Source: Linepithema humile
Lineage: Eukaryota > Arthropoda > Insecta > Hymenoptera > Formicidae
DNA length: 64,000 nucleotides
Assembly: GCF_040581485.1 (NCBI RefSeq)
Contig: NC_090129.1
Location: 23,690,764-23,754,763, forward strand
Direction: 5' to 3'
In this document: positions 51,101-61,233 of the stretch, one piece after another
Numbering within the stretch: the first letter of the stretch is position 1
Layout of the letters: each line of letters opens with the position of its first letter
Notes under the pieces: generated by a model
Seen by the model: only the letters and a program-made list of their open reading frames with translations
Told to the model about the DNA's origin: nothing
The model's database searches: none
Translations under genes and position numbers: made by a program

Positions 51101-54100
51101 ATCTCTCGGCGTCCTTTGGAAGGATTCAGGGACGACCTGCGGCGTATAAAAAGACTGAGTCTGACGACGCGCCATCGTTGACGTGCGAAGAGTTCATATC
51201 CGGCGTATTTGCTCGCGAAAACACCATGATGCGAATCTTTTTCAGTGAAGGAAGTTAAAATTGATTGTGAAGGAACTTTTCTGTGAAGGAAGTTAAAATT
51301 GATTGAAAAGAAAAAGTTCTATCACGATGAAAAAGTACGTTCCAATAATTATTATTGAAATAATGGTCTTATTTTCTGAAATTATTTAATCCACTCTTTT
51401 ATTTTTTTCAATAACAATTTTTTAATTATACGCTTTAATAGATTTCATTATTAATCAATATAGAATTTCTTTTCATAATTTAAATATCAATAAAAAAAAT
51501 TTTTCTTGAGAAAAAAATTTTTCTTGAGAAAAAAATTTAAAGAAAAATGTTTAAAAAACAGATCTTTGATCTGTTATATACATTTCTCCTTTTTTATCAA
51601 ACGTCTCGAGACGAAAGAATAGAAAAGTGCTCCGGAAAAAAACGAGATTTTACGTCGAAACGATCCCCCGCATTCCCATTCATTCTTTGTCGTTCTGGTT
51701 CATTCCTGTTTCCTTTTTTCCTCTGGGTCGTGGTCCATGCATGCAACAACTAGCACGGACAGGTATTCTTCGGAAGCGTGGGAGTGGTTGCTCCGAAAAG
51801 GTCTTCGTCCTAATCCTAGCGTGGTATAAGCGAAGGACATCACCACACGCGATGGTCGATCGCTAATAAAAAAAAGAGTAAATTGCGTGTTTCTTCGTTT
51901 CGCCAAATTATGTCGTGTTGTTTGCCATTGTTTGGACAAAAAAATATATATTTATAATTCGGAGATCAATATCTTGCTATTTTTCTCTCGTGAAAATTAT
52001 GTTATGTTTTAATTTTCTTTTTTTTATAATAACATTTTATGATAACATTTGTCAGTCTTATCGCGAAACAAACACTTTTATTCATTGATTTATCAATGCT
52101 AAATAAGTGGTAATAAAATACTTTCTAATATCATTGTATAATTATGTTGATGCAACGTGTATTATTAAGTTTCTTTATTTGTTGGATTATAAAAATATTT
52201 TACTAATGTAATTAGATTTCACATCACACATTCTTATACATTTTTTATTTTCTCATTGAGAAAATTGTTTGTACCATTTCGATGCCACGCAATGCCGCAA
52301 AAACTGCTGTTTCATCGTTTCTCTTTTGTGATATAAAAGTTAAGTTTGGAACATCATTTAGATCATATGAGCAGCTAAAGAAACTCGCACGGTTAGAAGT
52401 TAACTCAATGTCGCTTTTTCTCCGAGCCGTTTCATTCAGGCTGTTCCACGACGTTGTAATGGCGTGCGGTTTGACGCGAGAAAATCGGAGCAGAATGCAG
52501 ACTGGATGAGAATCGCGTTTGTTCGCTTCGGCAATAGGATTGCTCGAAATTGCAGAGGCACGGTGGAAAAAGCGTAAAACTGGTATACAACGATTTGCGA
52601 CGGCGAGAATACGGCGAGACCGCTTGCTACGACGAGGAAATAAATTTTGCCGATAAGTGGACGATAGTTAGTCCGATTTTAAACGGTTTGCGTAAACGGG
52701 GCCGGCTTTGTAATTATACGAATAAATTGCCCTTGTTATCCGCATTGCGATACAGAATTGGCGAAAATTTTTACCGTGGAAGACCATAGCATGGCATACA
52801 ATAAGCAAGTAAAGTCTCCATCACGAAGGCCCATCACGATATGGCTGAAAGGAATGACATTACAGAAAATAAATTTTCAATGTTTTATGTTTTGCTCGTC
52901 AAAATGCGCAGTTGTAAAAAAGTAAGAACCGAAGGGAGAAAAAGAAATTACGAAAAATATTAGGGCGATAATTTTCGTTTATGTAGGACTTTTTACTTTT
53001 AAGGTTTCAACAATCTTTTTTGAACAAATTATTTTTTTTCATACTGCTGGAGCCTAAAGGATTGAAAAGTTATTGAAATATTTTTGGAATAGATTATGCT
53101 TGCACTGACACAAATAAATCGCTAATAAAAATCTGAATAAAGTAAAAATTTTAATTACTGCGGTATTAAAAAAGTTTTAAAACATTTTATTAAAATGCAA
53201 TTAAAATTAAATAAAAAATAACAAGAATAAATACGTGACATACGAAATATGTACCACCAGTCAGTCATCTTTTTGTTGCTTGGAATCTTGTGCATCTCCG
53301 ATGACTCTAAAGGTACCGCTGGTACCCTTGCTTTCCGTTTTATCCGTTTTATAATCGCGAGATGAAAGACGACAAAAATGATTCAAGAATACGTGAAAAA
53401 TGCCGAAGTTTTTAGCTGAAAACGCGGTGTGGAATTTCAGCTACTTCCTGTTAATAGATCGCGTCTCATTGTAACTGCAATGAAAGCCTAGGAGCTATTT
53501 CGAAGAGATTTTCGTGAATAAAAATACCTGCGGATTTTATCCTTCAATATCTCACATTTGGATTCGTAAGAACTCATAATTTTACACAGTCACGTCCGAA
53601 CTTATTTCAACAAAAACCATAAGTATTGCATCTGAAATACTTTTCCATACATTTCATGGCATGTATTTGATTGAATGATTGAATATTATTCGGAGTGAGA
53701 GATGTGTAAAAAAATGTTTTAGTCAAAAGTTTTGTATTAAAATAGAAGTTACGCACTTACGTAAATATTTGATCAAATATGGATTTTTAAAATGTACAAA
53801 AATTATATTGTGATTTTTTAAGTAAATTATTCTCTCTTTTTTTTCAGGAGCGAAAGAAATCGGCGGTTTGGCGATCCGTAACGAGTATTGTCCCATTAGA
53901 GGTCAATATCACTTCAAATACACAATCAACAATGACTCTTCGTTCGAGTGCAACTCATTCGCTTCCGAAATTAACAATTGCCTGGATGGTTCGGTCTTAC
54001 ACTGGAATTTCAAACGATGCAATTTTCGTGCACACAGTAAGTCTTTCTTTCTGGATATCTTTGACGTTATTAATATTGTAGCAAAAGAAGGCGCATATGA

Positions 54101-56379
54101 ATTAATAGCGATCGATATGTTGGAAGTTAGAAACATTATCAATTTCGTTCTAGATCTCACGTACAATTGTTTGGGCAGCTGGCCCGGACCGAATGGTTCT
54201 AATTACTTAGCTCTTTGGGACCCAGACGCCGTTGATGGCAGGCCTCAATACAGATGCGGGGTATGTACAGTACATGCATAATCTTACATAACATCTATTT
54301 TCAATAATTTAATTATTAATATATTTCCTTTAATCCTATATTTAGATATAATATAAATTGTAAGGTTTATTATGTACATTTTGCATTAAATTATTGACAA
54401 TGATAAATAAAATGTAACTTTCAGCTATACCACGTTGATAACGCACAAGGGAAAACTTATATGGCATTCAGCAGTGATTCGAGCTGCACGCAGGACTTGA
54501 ATAATTCGTCTAGCGGTTACGAAACTTTGATTCTGAGCAAGAGATTAAATGAAAAGAAGGTGCCAGATTATGTACAGAAACATGTTGCCACGTGAGTACA
54601 TTGAATTTTATAATCATTTAATTGTGGCTTGTTAAACATGTCTTTGTAATTATAAAACTCATAAATTGCCCCTAATGTCATTATGAATCGATCATAATAA
54701 TTAAATCGATACGTTTCTAATAACATGTTAGATTCCCGAAATGGGCGCAAGGAGTATGGGAGGAGTCGTTTATAGATAATGGAACTATGACTTTCACCGA
54801 TGTCAATGGCTACAACAGTTACACCTTTATTACGGTGCATTCAAACGAGGTGCTTGGTCGTTATTCCGCATATTCTACAGAACAATGGTAAGTAATCAAC
54901 TTGATTTATACTAAGCGAATTTTACCAAAAGAAAGTTGATGAAGATATAAAACTAAAATAATATTATTTTCGTAAGTTCTGTAATATATTTGCACTCTAT
55001 GGTCTGACTATTATTTTAATAATAGTAAAAGTTAAAAATTAAATAAATCTGTATTTTTAATTTCAGCGAGCAATCTACTTTTATGTGTTTAATAATGCAT
55101 CAACGAAGTGAAAATGTAATGGAATTCACGATAGGTAATTATTTCCTAAATTAACCATTCCATATATTCTTTATTACAGAGTAGCTTATTTTTAGTAATT
55201 TTTTAAAAATTCTATTGCAAGTGCAAGATTAAATTATTTATTTAGTAAAATTGAAGTGGTATAAAATTCAAAAATAATAAAAATTAAACAAAATTATTTC
55301 AAACGCAAGTATAAATGTAATTAATGTAAAAAATTTTTTTTTCATGTTCATTTGTCCACTTTATGTTGCGTGGTGCTTTTGATGGGTCTGAATTGGTTCA
55401 TTTAATAATGAAAATAAGCTCATACAGATGCACCCATTTTTGGGCCTTTGAATTTAGACTTCCCTATATGCAACGATCTGATTATGAATGATCTCGTGTG
55501 GATGACTCAAGCACGTAAGTTGAAATACACGTATTAGCTTAATCAGTTATTTATTTAATAATTATTCATAAATTAGTGTGCACAATTATTTCTATTTAAC
55601 GTATAAATGCTTTTATAAGGTATAGAACGAGTGGAGTCACCTTGCCCAATTACGGGTCAGTATCACGGAGAGATACCAGATCTGTTGGGAATGTGTGCCG
55701 AAATAAGCAGCAACTGCAATACTCGTGAGATGATGTATTTTAGAGTCATTGACTGCGAGTCCGGAGAATTGTTTGAAGGTATGTCAATGTGTAATATAAA
55801 AAGTTAATAAAAAAAATTAACAAACCAAAACATTTTAGCATTCTAGACCATTTTTTTTTTCTTTAAAATATAAGATTTCAGTACATTGTAGTAAAGTTCT
55901 AGCCCTATCAAATGATATAATATAAGATTCTAAGGCATAAAAATATGAATAAAATGTATAGAAAGAGAAAGAAAGAGAAATAGTCTAGAATTCTAAAATT
56001 TTTATAAATTTTATATTCAAGAATTTAGTTTTTATATGAAATTATAAATACAAATATTTTTTTAATAAAATGTTCAACTTTACTTGTTGCTTTTAGAACG
56101 AACATATCTGTGCTTGGGGCAATGGGAGGAGAAGGGTAAGGTGAAGGGTGAGGATAAGAATGTGACATATACTTACACCATGAGAAATGACACTAATACA
56201 AAGTACAAACACGAGTGCTTTGTGGGTTTCATGGTCGATGACGATGAAATATATATAAAGGAAGCTGGCGATCACTGCGTACGAAATATAGATCCTATAA
56301 AGCAGGGCATGCGTCTCTCCAAAAAAGGTAAATATTTTTATGAAATAATGCTTATAATTTTTTTTTTGCAAAAATGATA

Positions 56380-56428
<49 letters not shown>

Positions 56429-56449
56429 CAATATAACAATAAACATTAT

Positions 56450-56490
<41 letters not shown>

Positions 56491-57045
56491 ATAATGTGAT
56501 AATAAATTATTTAAGGACATTGCTACGGAAATTTACCGAGTCCTGCGCCAACTTTTAAACCCATAAAAACAAATCCTCATGATCCAACACTCAGGATTAC
56601 GACAACTCCATGGTCGAAAATATCAGGTGAGGAAAGATTTTATCGAAATGTATTGCTTATAAACAAATTTTTATCATTTTTGCAAATTAAAAATGTATAA
56701 TTATTTTAAGCAAATTATATTTTGCTATTTGTTATACTAAATCTCATTCACAGATATTTCTTATCGTATTTGCTATTTTCATAGAAGATTACGATAAATT
56801 TATTAAATATTGTACTTTATCAACAAAATTGTAGAATTGTACATTATGATAAACTAAAATATTATTGTTTTAATTAAACAATGACTACATTTGACCATTT
56901 TTTCTCAACAGGAGCTACTCAAATGCCAGGAAATACAGTTTCTTCGTCAATTCCTTGCAGATCGAGTACATATACGAATTTAACGCTTTTCGTTACTGTA
57001 CTCATCGCATTTCTGAATGCAGCTTTCTCATACACGCTTGGATAA
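41937..57045 (+). CDS. Cys-rich, probably secreted/GPI-anchored protein (DUF7042-7045-like), 12 visible exons, 5' end missing
   Basis: Exons: 41937-42174, 48770-48924, 53848-54036, 54154-54260, 54425-54591, 54732-54887, 55067-55134, 55428-55514, 55620-55778, 56097-56327, 56516-56626, 56912-57045. All junctions are GT..AG, and the reading phase is kept across each one, giving 599 codons and TAA at 57043-57045. The first visible exon begins in phase 1 after CTTTTCAG and lacks a signal peptide, so an upstream exon is missing. An ATG at 41942 is a less likely start. The chain has two A-B module pairs: A = C/FP..xGxF/W, B = CPIxGQYH ... LxYxCLGxW. A Pro/Thr-rich stalk follows, then a hydrophobic C-terminal tail suited to GPI attachment. 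I recall uncharacterised insect proteins annotated as DUF7042/7043/7044/7045 with this pattern; function is unknown. Confidence 0.8.
42175..48769 (+). other. 6.6-kb intron
   Basis: It runs from donor GTCAGT at 42175 to acceptor TTGTTGCAG at 48769. It contains GC-rich patches (43.4-43.7, 45.4-45.8 and 46.8-47.2 kb; the last has a TATATAT at 47068-47074 in a GC-rich setting) and a 21-bp tandem duplication near 45960-46001. No coding sequence recognised. Confidence 0.7.
48770..48924 (+). CDS. Exon: module A1, second half
   Basis: This exon encodes YGEKDCVRCIRLQQRSRN and a helical, Cys-containing segment ending ...DTASILY plus the first base of an Arg codon, before GTAAGT. The four cysteines probably pair with those of the first exon. 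The open frame is bounded by good splice sites on both sides, and the phases fit. Confidence 0.8.
48925..53847 (+). other. 4.9-kb intron with a foldback element
   Basis: It runs from donor GTAAGT at 48925 to the polypyrimidine acceptor TTTTTTTTCAG at 53847. It holds the 453-bp foldback element at 49378-49830, GC-rich patches near 50.2 and 50.9-51.2 kb, a short duplicated 22-mer (51245-51305) and A/T-rich low-complexity sequence near 51.5 kb. No coding sequence recognised. Confidence 0.7.
49378..49830. mobile_element. Foldback MITE with near-perfect 9-bp target duplication
   Basis: The tips are ACCCCTGTCGAGCTGCCCC at the left and, on the other strand at the right, ACCCCTATCGAGCTGCCCC (one mismatch). 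Inverted arms extend about 165 bp each (to about 49541 and from about 49666) around a roughly 125-bp centre. The flanks are ATAAAATTT (49369-49377) and ATAAAATTC (49831-49839), a 9-bp duplication with one difference. Long inverted arms and 9-bp duplication fit Mutator-type MITEs. It lies inside an intron of the plus-strand gene. Confidence 0.75.
53848..54591 (+). CDS. Exons: module B1 (three exons)
   Basis: Exons 53848-54036, 54154-54260 and 54425-54591. They encode NEYCPIRGQYHFKYTI, a Cys-containing core, then LTYNCLGSWPGPNGSNYLAL and LYHVDNAQGKTYMAFSSDSS. The split between the first two is judged from GTAAGT at 54037 and TTCTAG at 54151-54153. The joined product restores the NLTYNCLGSW motif, which parallels RTYLCLGQW in the second B module. 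The 117-bp intron has no stop and keeps frame, so an unspliced reading is also open. Confidence 0.8.
54037..54153 (+). other. Stop-free, frame-preserving 117-bp intron
   Basis: Donor GTAAGT, acceptor TTCGTTCTAG, length 39 x 3, no in-frame stop. Retention would insert 39 hydrophobic-rich residues between FRAH and LTYNCLG. Removal gives the motif spacing seen in the second B module, so I take it as an intron. Confidence 0.7.
54732..55134 (+). CDS. Exons: module A2 (two exons)
   Basis: Exons 54732-54887 and 55067-55134. They encode FPKWAQGVWEESFIDNG, a beta-rich stretch ending RYSAYSTEQC, then STFMCLIMHQRSENVMEFT. The Phe-Pro-x3-x-Gly-x-Trp opening parallels FPAEYQGEF in the first visible exon, marking the second copy of module A. 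Confidence 0.8.
55428..56327 (+). CDS. Exons: module B2 (three exons)
   Basis: Exons 55428-55514, 55620-55778 and 56097-56327. They encode DFPICNDLIMNDLVW, then SPCPITGQYHGEIPDLLG, an even Cys pattern, RTYLCLGQWEEKGK, and a Lys/Asp-rich end with CVRNIDPIKQGM. CPITGQYH and YLCLGQW correspond to CPIRGQYH and YNCLGSW of module B1. Confidence 0.8.
56328..56515 (+). repeat. Short intron filled by two (TA)n microsatellites
   Basis: (TA)n at about 56384-56424 and 56455-56487, separated by about 30 bp, make up much of a 188-bp intron. The runs are likely length-variable. Confidence 0.85.
56516..57045 (+). CDS. Exons: stalk and hydrophobic C-terminus
   Basis: Exons 56516-56626 and 56912-57045. The first encodes HCYGNLPSPAPTFKPIK and a Thr/Pro-rich stalk. 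The second encodes TVSSSIPCRSSTYTN, then a hydrophobic tail (about LTLFVTVLIAFLNAAFSY) that stops four residues later. A small-residue Ser cluster followed by a terminal hydrophobic stretch without a cytoplasmic tail suggests GPI attachment. A single-pass anchor is the alternative. Confidence 0.75.
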
Positions 57046-59799
57046 TGATACTGTCTTTCAGACTCGATAATGAGCTAGTTAATGATTACTGGTATTTTGA
57101 TGCACATATTGCTGCATTTTTGTTATCGTCGTCAGACAGACAATGAAAACGTAGGTAGGTCAGTTATTTATTATGAGAATCGACTCGAATGTTATAGAAA
57201 GTTTAGAAAATTTGTGCATACTATAGTTTTTCATCTCGCACGTTACTCCGCCCATGCCACATTTTGCGAAATTAGTATTTTTTTAAATTTATTAAATCAA
57301 AGAAGGGTTTGCTCTGTCAAACAAACTAAACAACGCACAGAGAAACTTGCAGGAAGGAAACATCCAATGGCTGCCGAGATATTTTTAATGGTATTTTTGA
57401 GAAAATAAGTATAGGATTGTATTAATTCTTCGCCGACGATGAAGTTGTGATTAATCACTTGCATCCTACTGTGACTATTATTTATTTAAGTAATATTCCG
57501 ATAGATGGACGGGCTAGGTTTTCAACAGTCGTGTTTATACACTGCCTTGTAAGATGTTTATTCAAGACTGTTCATTATATTACAGAAGTCCAAAGAGCCG
57601 TGGTCTACATAGTGATTTTTTATGAAACAAACATCACAGAATAGAAATGCAATATACAAATTGTCTGTGTATTTTTCATCATCAGGAGTTGCTTGCCTAT
57701 TTTTGATTTTCACTTCGCGTCTAGAAGCGTCTTATTATTCTGTTCAGAATAAGTTCAGTATAAGTTAATTCTGAACAAAATGTAAGACTAAAAGGAAAAT
57801 TAAAAATAGATAAACAATTTAATCTTGATGAGGATTCAATACGGAGATTTGATTGTAAGAGTATGAAAGAGACTGACGGTATCATTTTATGATTTTATAA
57901 TAAATTTATTTTATGCTGATACAATATATTTCAAAATAAAATTTTAATTGATATTAAAGTTTTAAAGTACACAAGACCTGTCAGGTCTATATTTAGAATT
58001 AACGGTGATATTTTTTTATAATAATGCAAATAAAATATTTTTTAAATGTCCATAGAACAGAAAACAAGCCATAATAAAATAAATATAGTTCGACACACAA
58101 AGATATACGAATTAACAATTGCATAAGACTGACACAAAGGTATCATTTTTATACGATTTAATTTCCAGTTTCTCGTCCTCTTTATTAAACATAAATGGCT
58201 CTTGTGGATGTAGATTCTTAATCAATATGAAGAGAAATGTATCTGTGCAAAAAAACATATCAGTGATATCAAGTTCTAAAAAAATAAAAGTATAAAGGCC
58301 TGTGTAAGAGTGCTGATATAAATTAATAATATGAAAAAAGATACTCTCATCACTTCGTGATTTTTAAATTTATTATATGTAAAGTGTAAGGAACAAACTC
58401 GCATGTAAAGAATAGATATTAATATAAAAAAAAAAAAGAATCAAGAACATTAATATGTAATGATAAAGAGCAAGAAACCAATTTACAATTGTAATAAAAG
58501 AGCAATAAAACAACGCCTTTTAATTGCAAAACTGTTTTGTACAAACACAAATTAAAATTGATATCACACAAAAATGTAATATTACCATAGGCATGTAAAA
58601 AGTTGATATCAAATATATTTATATGTTATATATATATATGATTCTTCTAACTTGCTCTTAATTTAGATTAATACAGAGAATGGAGATAAGTGTATATACA
58701 TATGTAAACTCATTGATTATTTATTAGTGTATAGTAGTGTAACAAATTTAACGAAATGTACATTTTACTCTTCTTACTTTTTCTTAACCACAGTTTGTAC
58801 AGAGAACTATAATTAATAATTTAATTTTACTATTACTAAAAGTTTGAGTTTACATTTTTATATATATTTCGTGGCATTTAATTTATATATACGAGAGAAA
58901 GCCAAGAAGTACTAGTTTCAAAGAGACTAGTTTTAAAAGGTTTGATTCCTTAAACGTCCCTTTATTTTTTTGCTTACTCTCGCAAATAAACAATAGCGAA
59001 CAGGTTTGTTTTGTGATTTCAATTATAGGTGTATAATTCTATGAAAGAACAAGTAAGCAATAATGAAATATGTGGTACGCTGATTGTCTGAAATAATATT
59101 TAAGAATTATTTTTGAATAAACTGCAAAGTAAATACAAATTTATGCATTAAAGAAATATAATCTAAGGCAGCATTACAAGGTAATATATGTAGAAATATT
59201 AAATTTTATTAGAATAGGACGATGTGTAATCCATACATAAGAAACTCGATTTTTGTTGTTTAACATCTACATTTACTGCTATTGTGAAAGTACTAAACTT
59301 GATAAGTTTTTACATAGTTGACTAAGGCGATAAAACGTGATGTAAATATTTATATGTGACAATAACTGATATTTTTAAGAAGCATTTGGATTTAAATGAG
59401 AAATCCTTAGAATGCATAATCACCGTATTTTATTGTACTAACAAGGAATTTTGTACTTTTACATAATTCAGTGTTTGTGAGAAAAATAAACATTTATCAA
59501 CTTCAACCATGTGATTTATTCTATATAATGTCTAACATCAAAGAGCTTTATTGTGTAATATATTCTTAACTTATCATTTATCACATTTTTATAATTGAAC
59601 AGAGAAAAATAAAAAGGTTACAAATAATAGGACTGATTCTACATTAAACATACAGTGACTTAAACGTTATGAGACAAACATAATTTATTACAAACATGAA
59701 AAAAGTAAGCGAATAAAATATATATTATACATATATAGAGAAACATATATCAATACAAAATATTTTGTTTTCTTCGCAGCCTTTCAGACTAAAGCTAAA
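57046..59799. other. Convergent intergenic region and 3' untranslated sequence
   Basis: AT-rich sequence between the ends of two convergent genes. An AATAAA at 57899-57904 is a candidate poly(A) signal for the plus-strand gene. Short open frames near 57.1-57.6 kb have no recognised features and are probably 3' UTR. No repeat element was identified. Confidence 0.5.
59684..59689 (-). terminator. Candidate poly(A) signal of the methyltransferase gene
   Basis: TTTATT on the plus strand (AATAAA on the minus strand) lies about 110 bp beyond the stop codon of the minus-strand methyltransferase. Confidence 0.4.
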
Positions 59800-60474
59800 C
59801 TAAGTCTTACACTGCTGATATTCATATTCCAGAATGGCTTCCTTTCGCTCTACTCCCCAGGCATATTTGTTGCTGCCATTCTTGCCTTTTACACGATGAC
59901 ATGGAACAATGTATGCAATGTAATTTTTGGAAATTGCGTTCCCTACTGGAAATGCAGCTTTGGGATTGTCTATCATTTGTGCGACACTTTCGTAAGTGAG
60001 GACTGTTCCTCTAGGAATAGTTGTCAGAGATTTCCACACCTTAGTTTGAAATTCTGTACCCTTCATAAGGACAGAAACGAAATTAACCTGGGACGCATCA
60101 TCGTGAAAGATTTTTTCGATGATACTCGTAGTTGTTTTTTTTGTATCCTTTAATATAGTAGTTGTTGGCCAAATTTTCTTTAGAGCTTCCAAAGCTTTTT
60201 GTTCATTCTCATCGACGAATGCCAAGTATGCCACATTTTCATCTGTGTCGGTTACAGCGATGAGACATTTTCCAAAGGGTATGTAATGAAATCCGTACAA
60301 CAATTGAAACGTCTTACAGTTACCCTTGTACTCCTTCGCTGTCATGCTTTGAAACTTAATTTTAATCATAATGACAAATCGAAGAATATTGTAATTGCAA
60401 ATCAATGTCAGATTTATAGAAATCTGAATGTTTTGTAAGAACGAAGCCGATGGCAAACCAAAATCTTTTATCAA
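59800..60474 (-). CDS. MGMT: O6-methylguanine-DNA methyltransferase
   Basis: This suicide repair protein moves the alkyl group from O6-alkylguanine in DNA to its own cysteine; it acts in the nucleus. In the 224-residue frame, the active-site motif PCHRV is at 191-195 (acceptor Cys192). It is preceded by the recognition-helix segment PRGTVLTYESVAQ (154-166) and VGNAISKN (177-184), and followed by the usual GSNKYAWGVERK end. The N-terminal half has the weakly conserved YHYIPFG-type start (about 61-68). Human-type proteins are about 200 residues. The first ATG (60474) adds 35 residues that look unlike the family; ATGs at residue 36 (60369) or 44 (60345) give 189 or 181 residues and are more plausible. 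Single exon. It follows the senataxin-like gene in the same direction, 0.76 kb apart, and converges with the plus-strand gene. Confidence 0.9.
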   Translation of the reverse strand: MIKDFGLPSASFLQNIQISINLTLICNYNILRFVIMIKIKFQSMTAKEYKGNCKTFQLLYGFHYIPFGKCLIAVTDTDENVAYLAFVDENEQKALEALKKIWPTTTILKDTKKTTTSIIEKIFHDDASQVNFVSVLMKGTEFQTKVWKSLTTIPRGTVLTYESVAQMIDNPKAAFPVGNAISKNYIAYIVPCHRVKGKNGSNKYAWGVERKEAILEYEYQQCKT

Positions 60475-61233
60475 CTGTCAGATCGTCTACGATCGACTTG
60501 ACTGTGCTCGACTGTTCACTCAACCACGTGCACAGTGAAAGAAAGACTGGCAACAAAACAAAGTTGGTAGGCAAAAGTGGGGAGAGTTGGACGGTGCTGC
60601 CATAGTCAAAGGATGTTCCATCGATGCAAATGTTTTACAATAAACATCTTTTATTTCTTATTATCTTCGAACAACATACAGTCATACAGTCATACATACA
60701 TACAATAAAAACATGTGTTAAACAATTATTCATTATAAAACATTTAACATTTATATTATATTGAGTTCTTCAGAAAATTTGTAGGGTTGAGCAGTTTTTC
60801 TTCCAGAAAAGTAGAAAGTCTAAGTGGATGGAATTATACAACTGCATATAAAAGATGACAGAATCATCAAAGGAAAAAGAAACGGCTAATACATTGTTAA
60901 CTTATACTTAAATATAATAAATTGTATTATATGTATTATGTGTACATTTATGTTATAATTATATGTATATAACACACACATGAATTTTGCTGTAACATAG
61001 AAAATAGTAAATATAGAAAATATTAATTAACAATAATTGTATGCGCTTTACTTGAAAAAAATGTAAAATTAAACTTTGGTTCAATGCTACAAAAATAATT
61101 ATAATTAGATTTTATATAAGTACATCGATAAAAGGAAATATTACAAGATATACAAAAAAACGTATAAAAAAAGTACAATTATTTTTATGGCGCAACTTAA
61201 GTCTAACAACAATAATACTTTATTACAATTCTT
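60475..61233. other. Spacer between the two minus-strand genes
   Basis: AT-rich, with CATACAGT/CATACATA short repeats near 60.68 kb. It should contain the methyltransferase promoter (to its right on this strand) and the 3' UTR of the helicase gene. No other gene was seen. Confidence 0.5.
61219..61224 (-). terminator. Candidate poly(A) signal of the helicase gene
   Basis: TTTATT on the plus strand (AATAAA on the minus) lies only about 10 bp past the helicase stop codon. That is unusually close; further signals occur downstream, for example near 60.65 kb. Confidence 0.3.
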
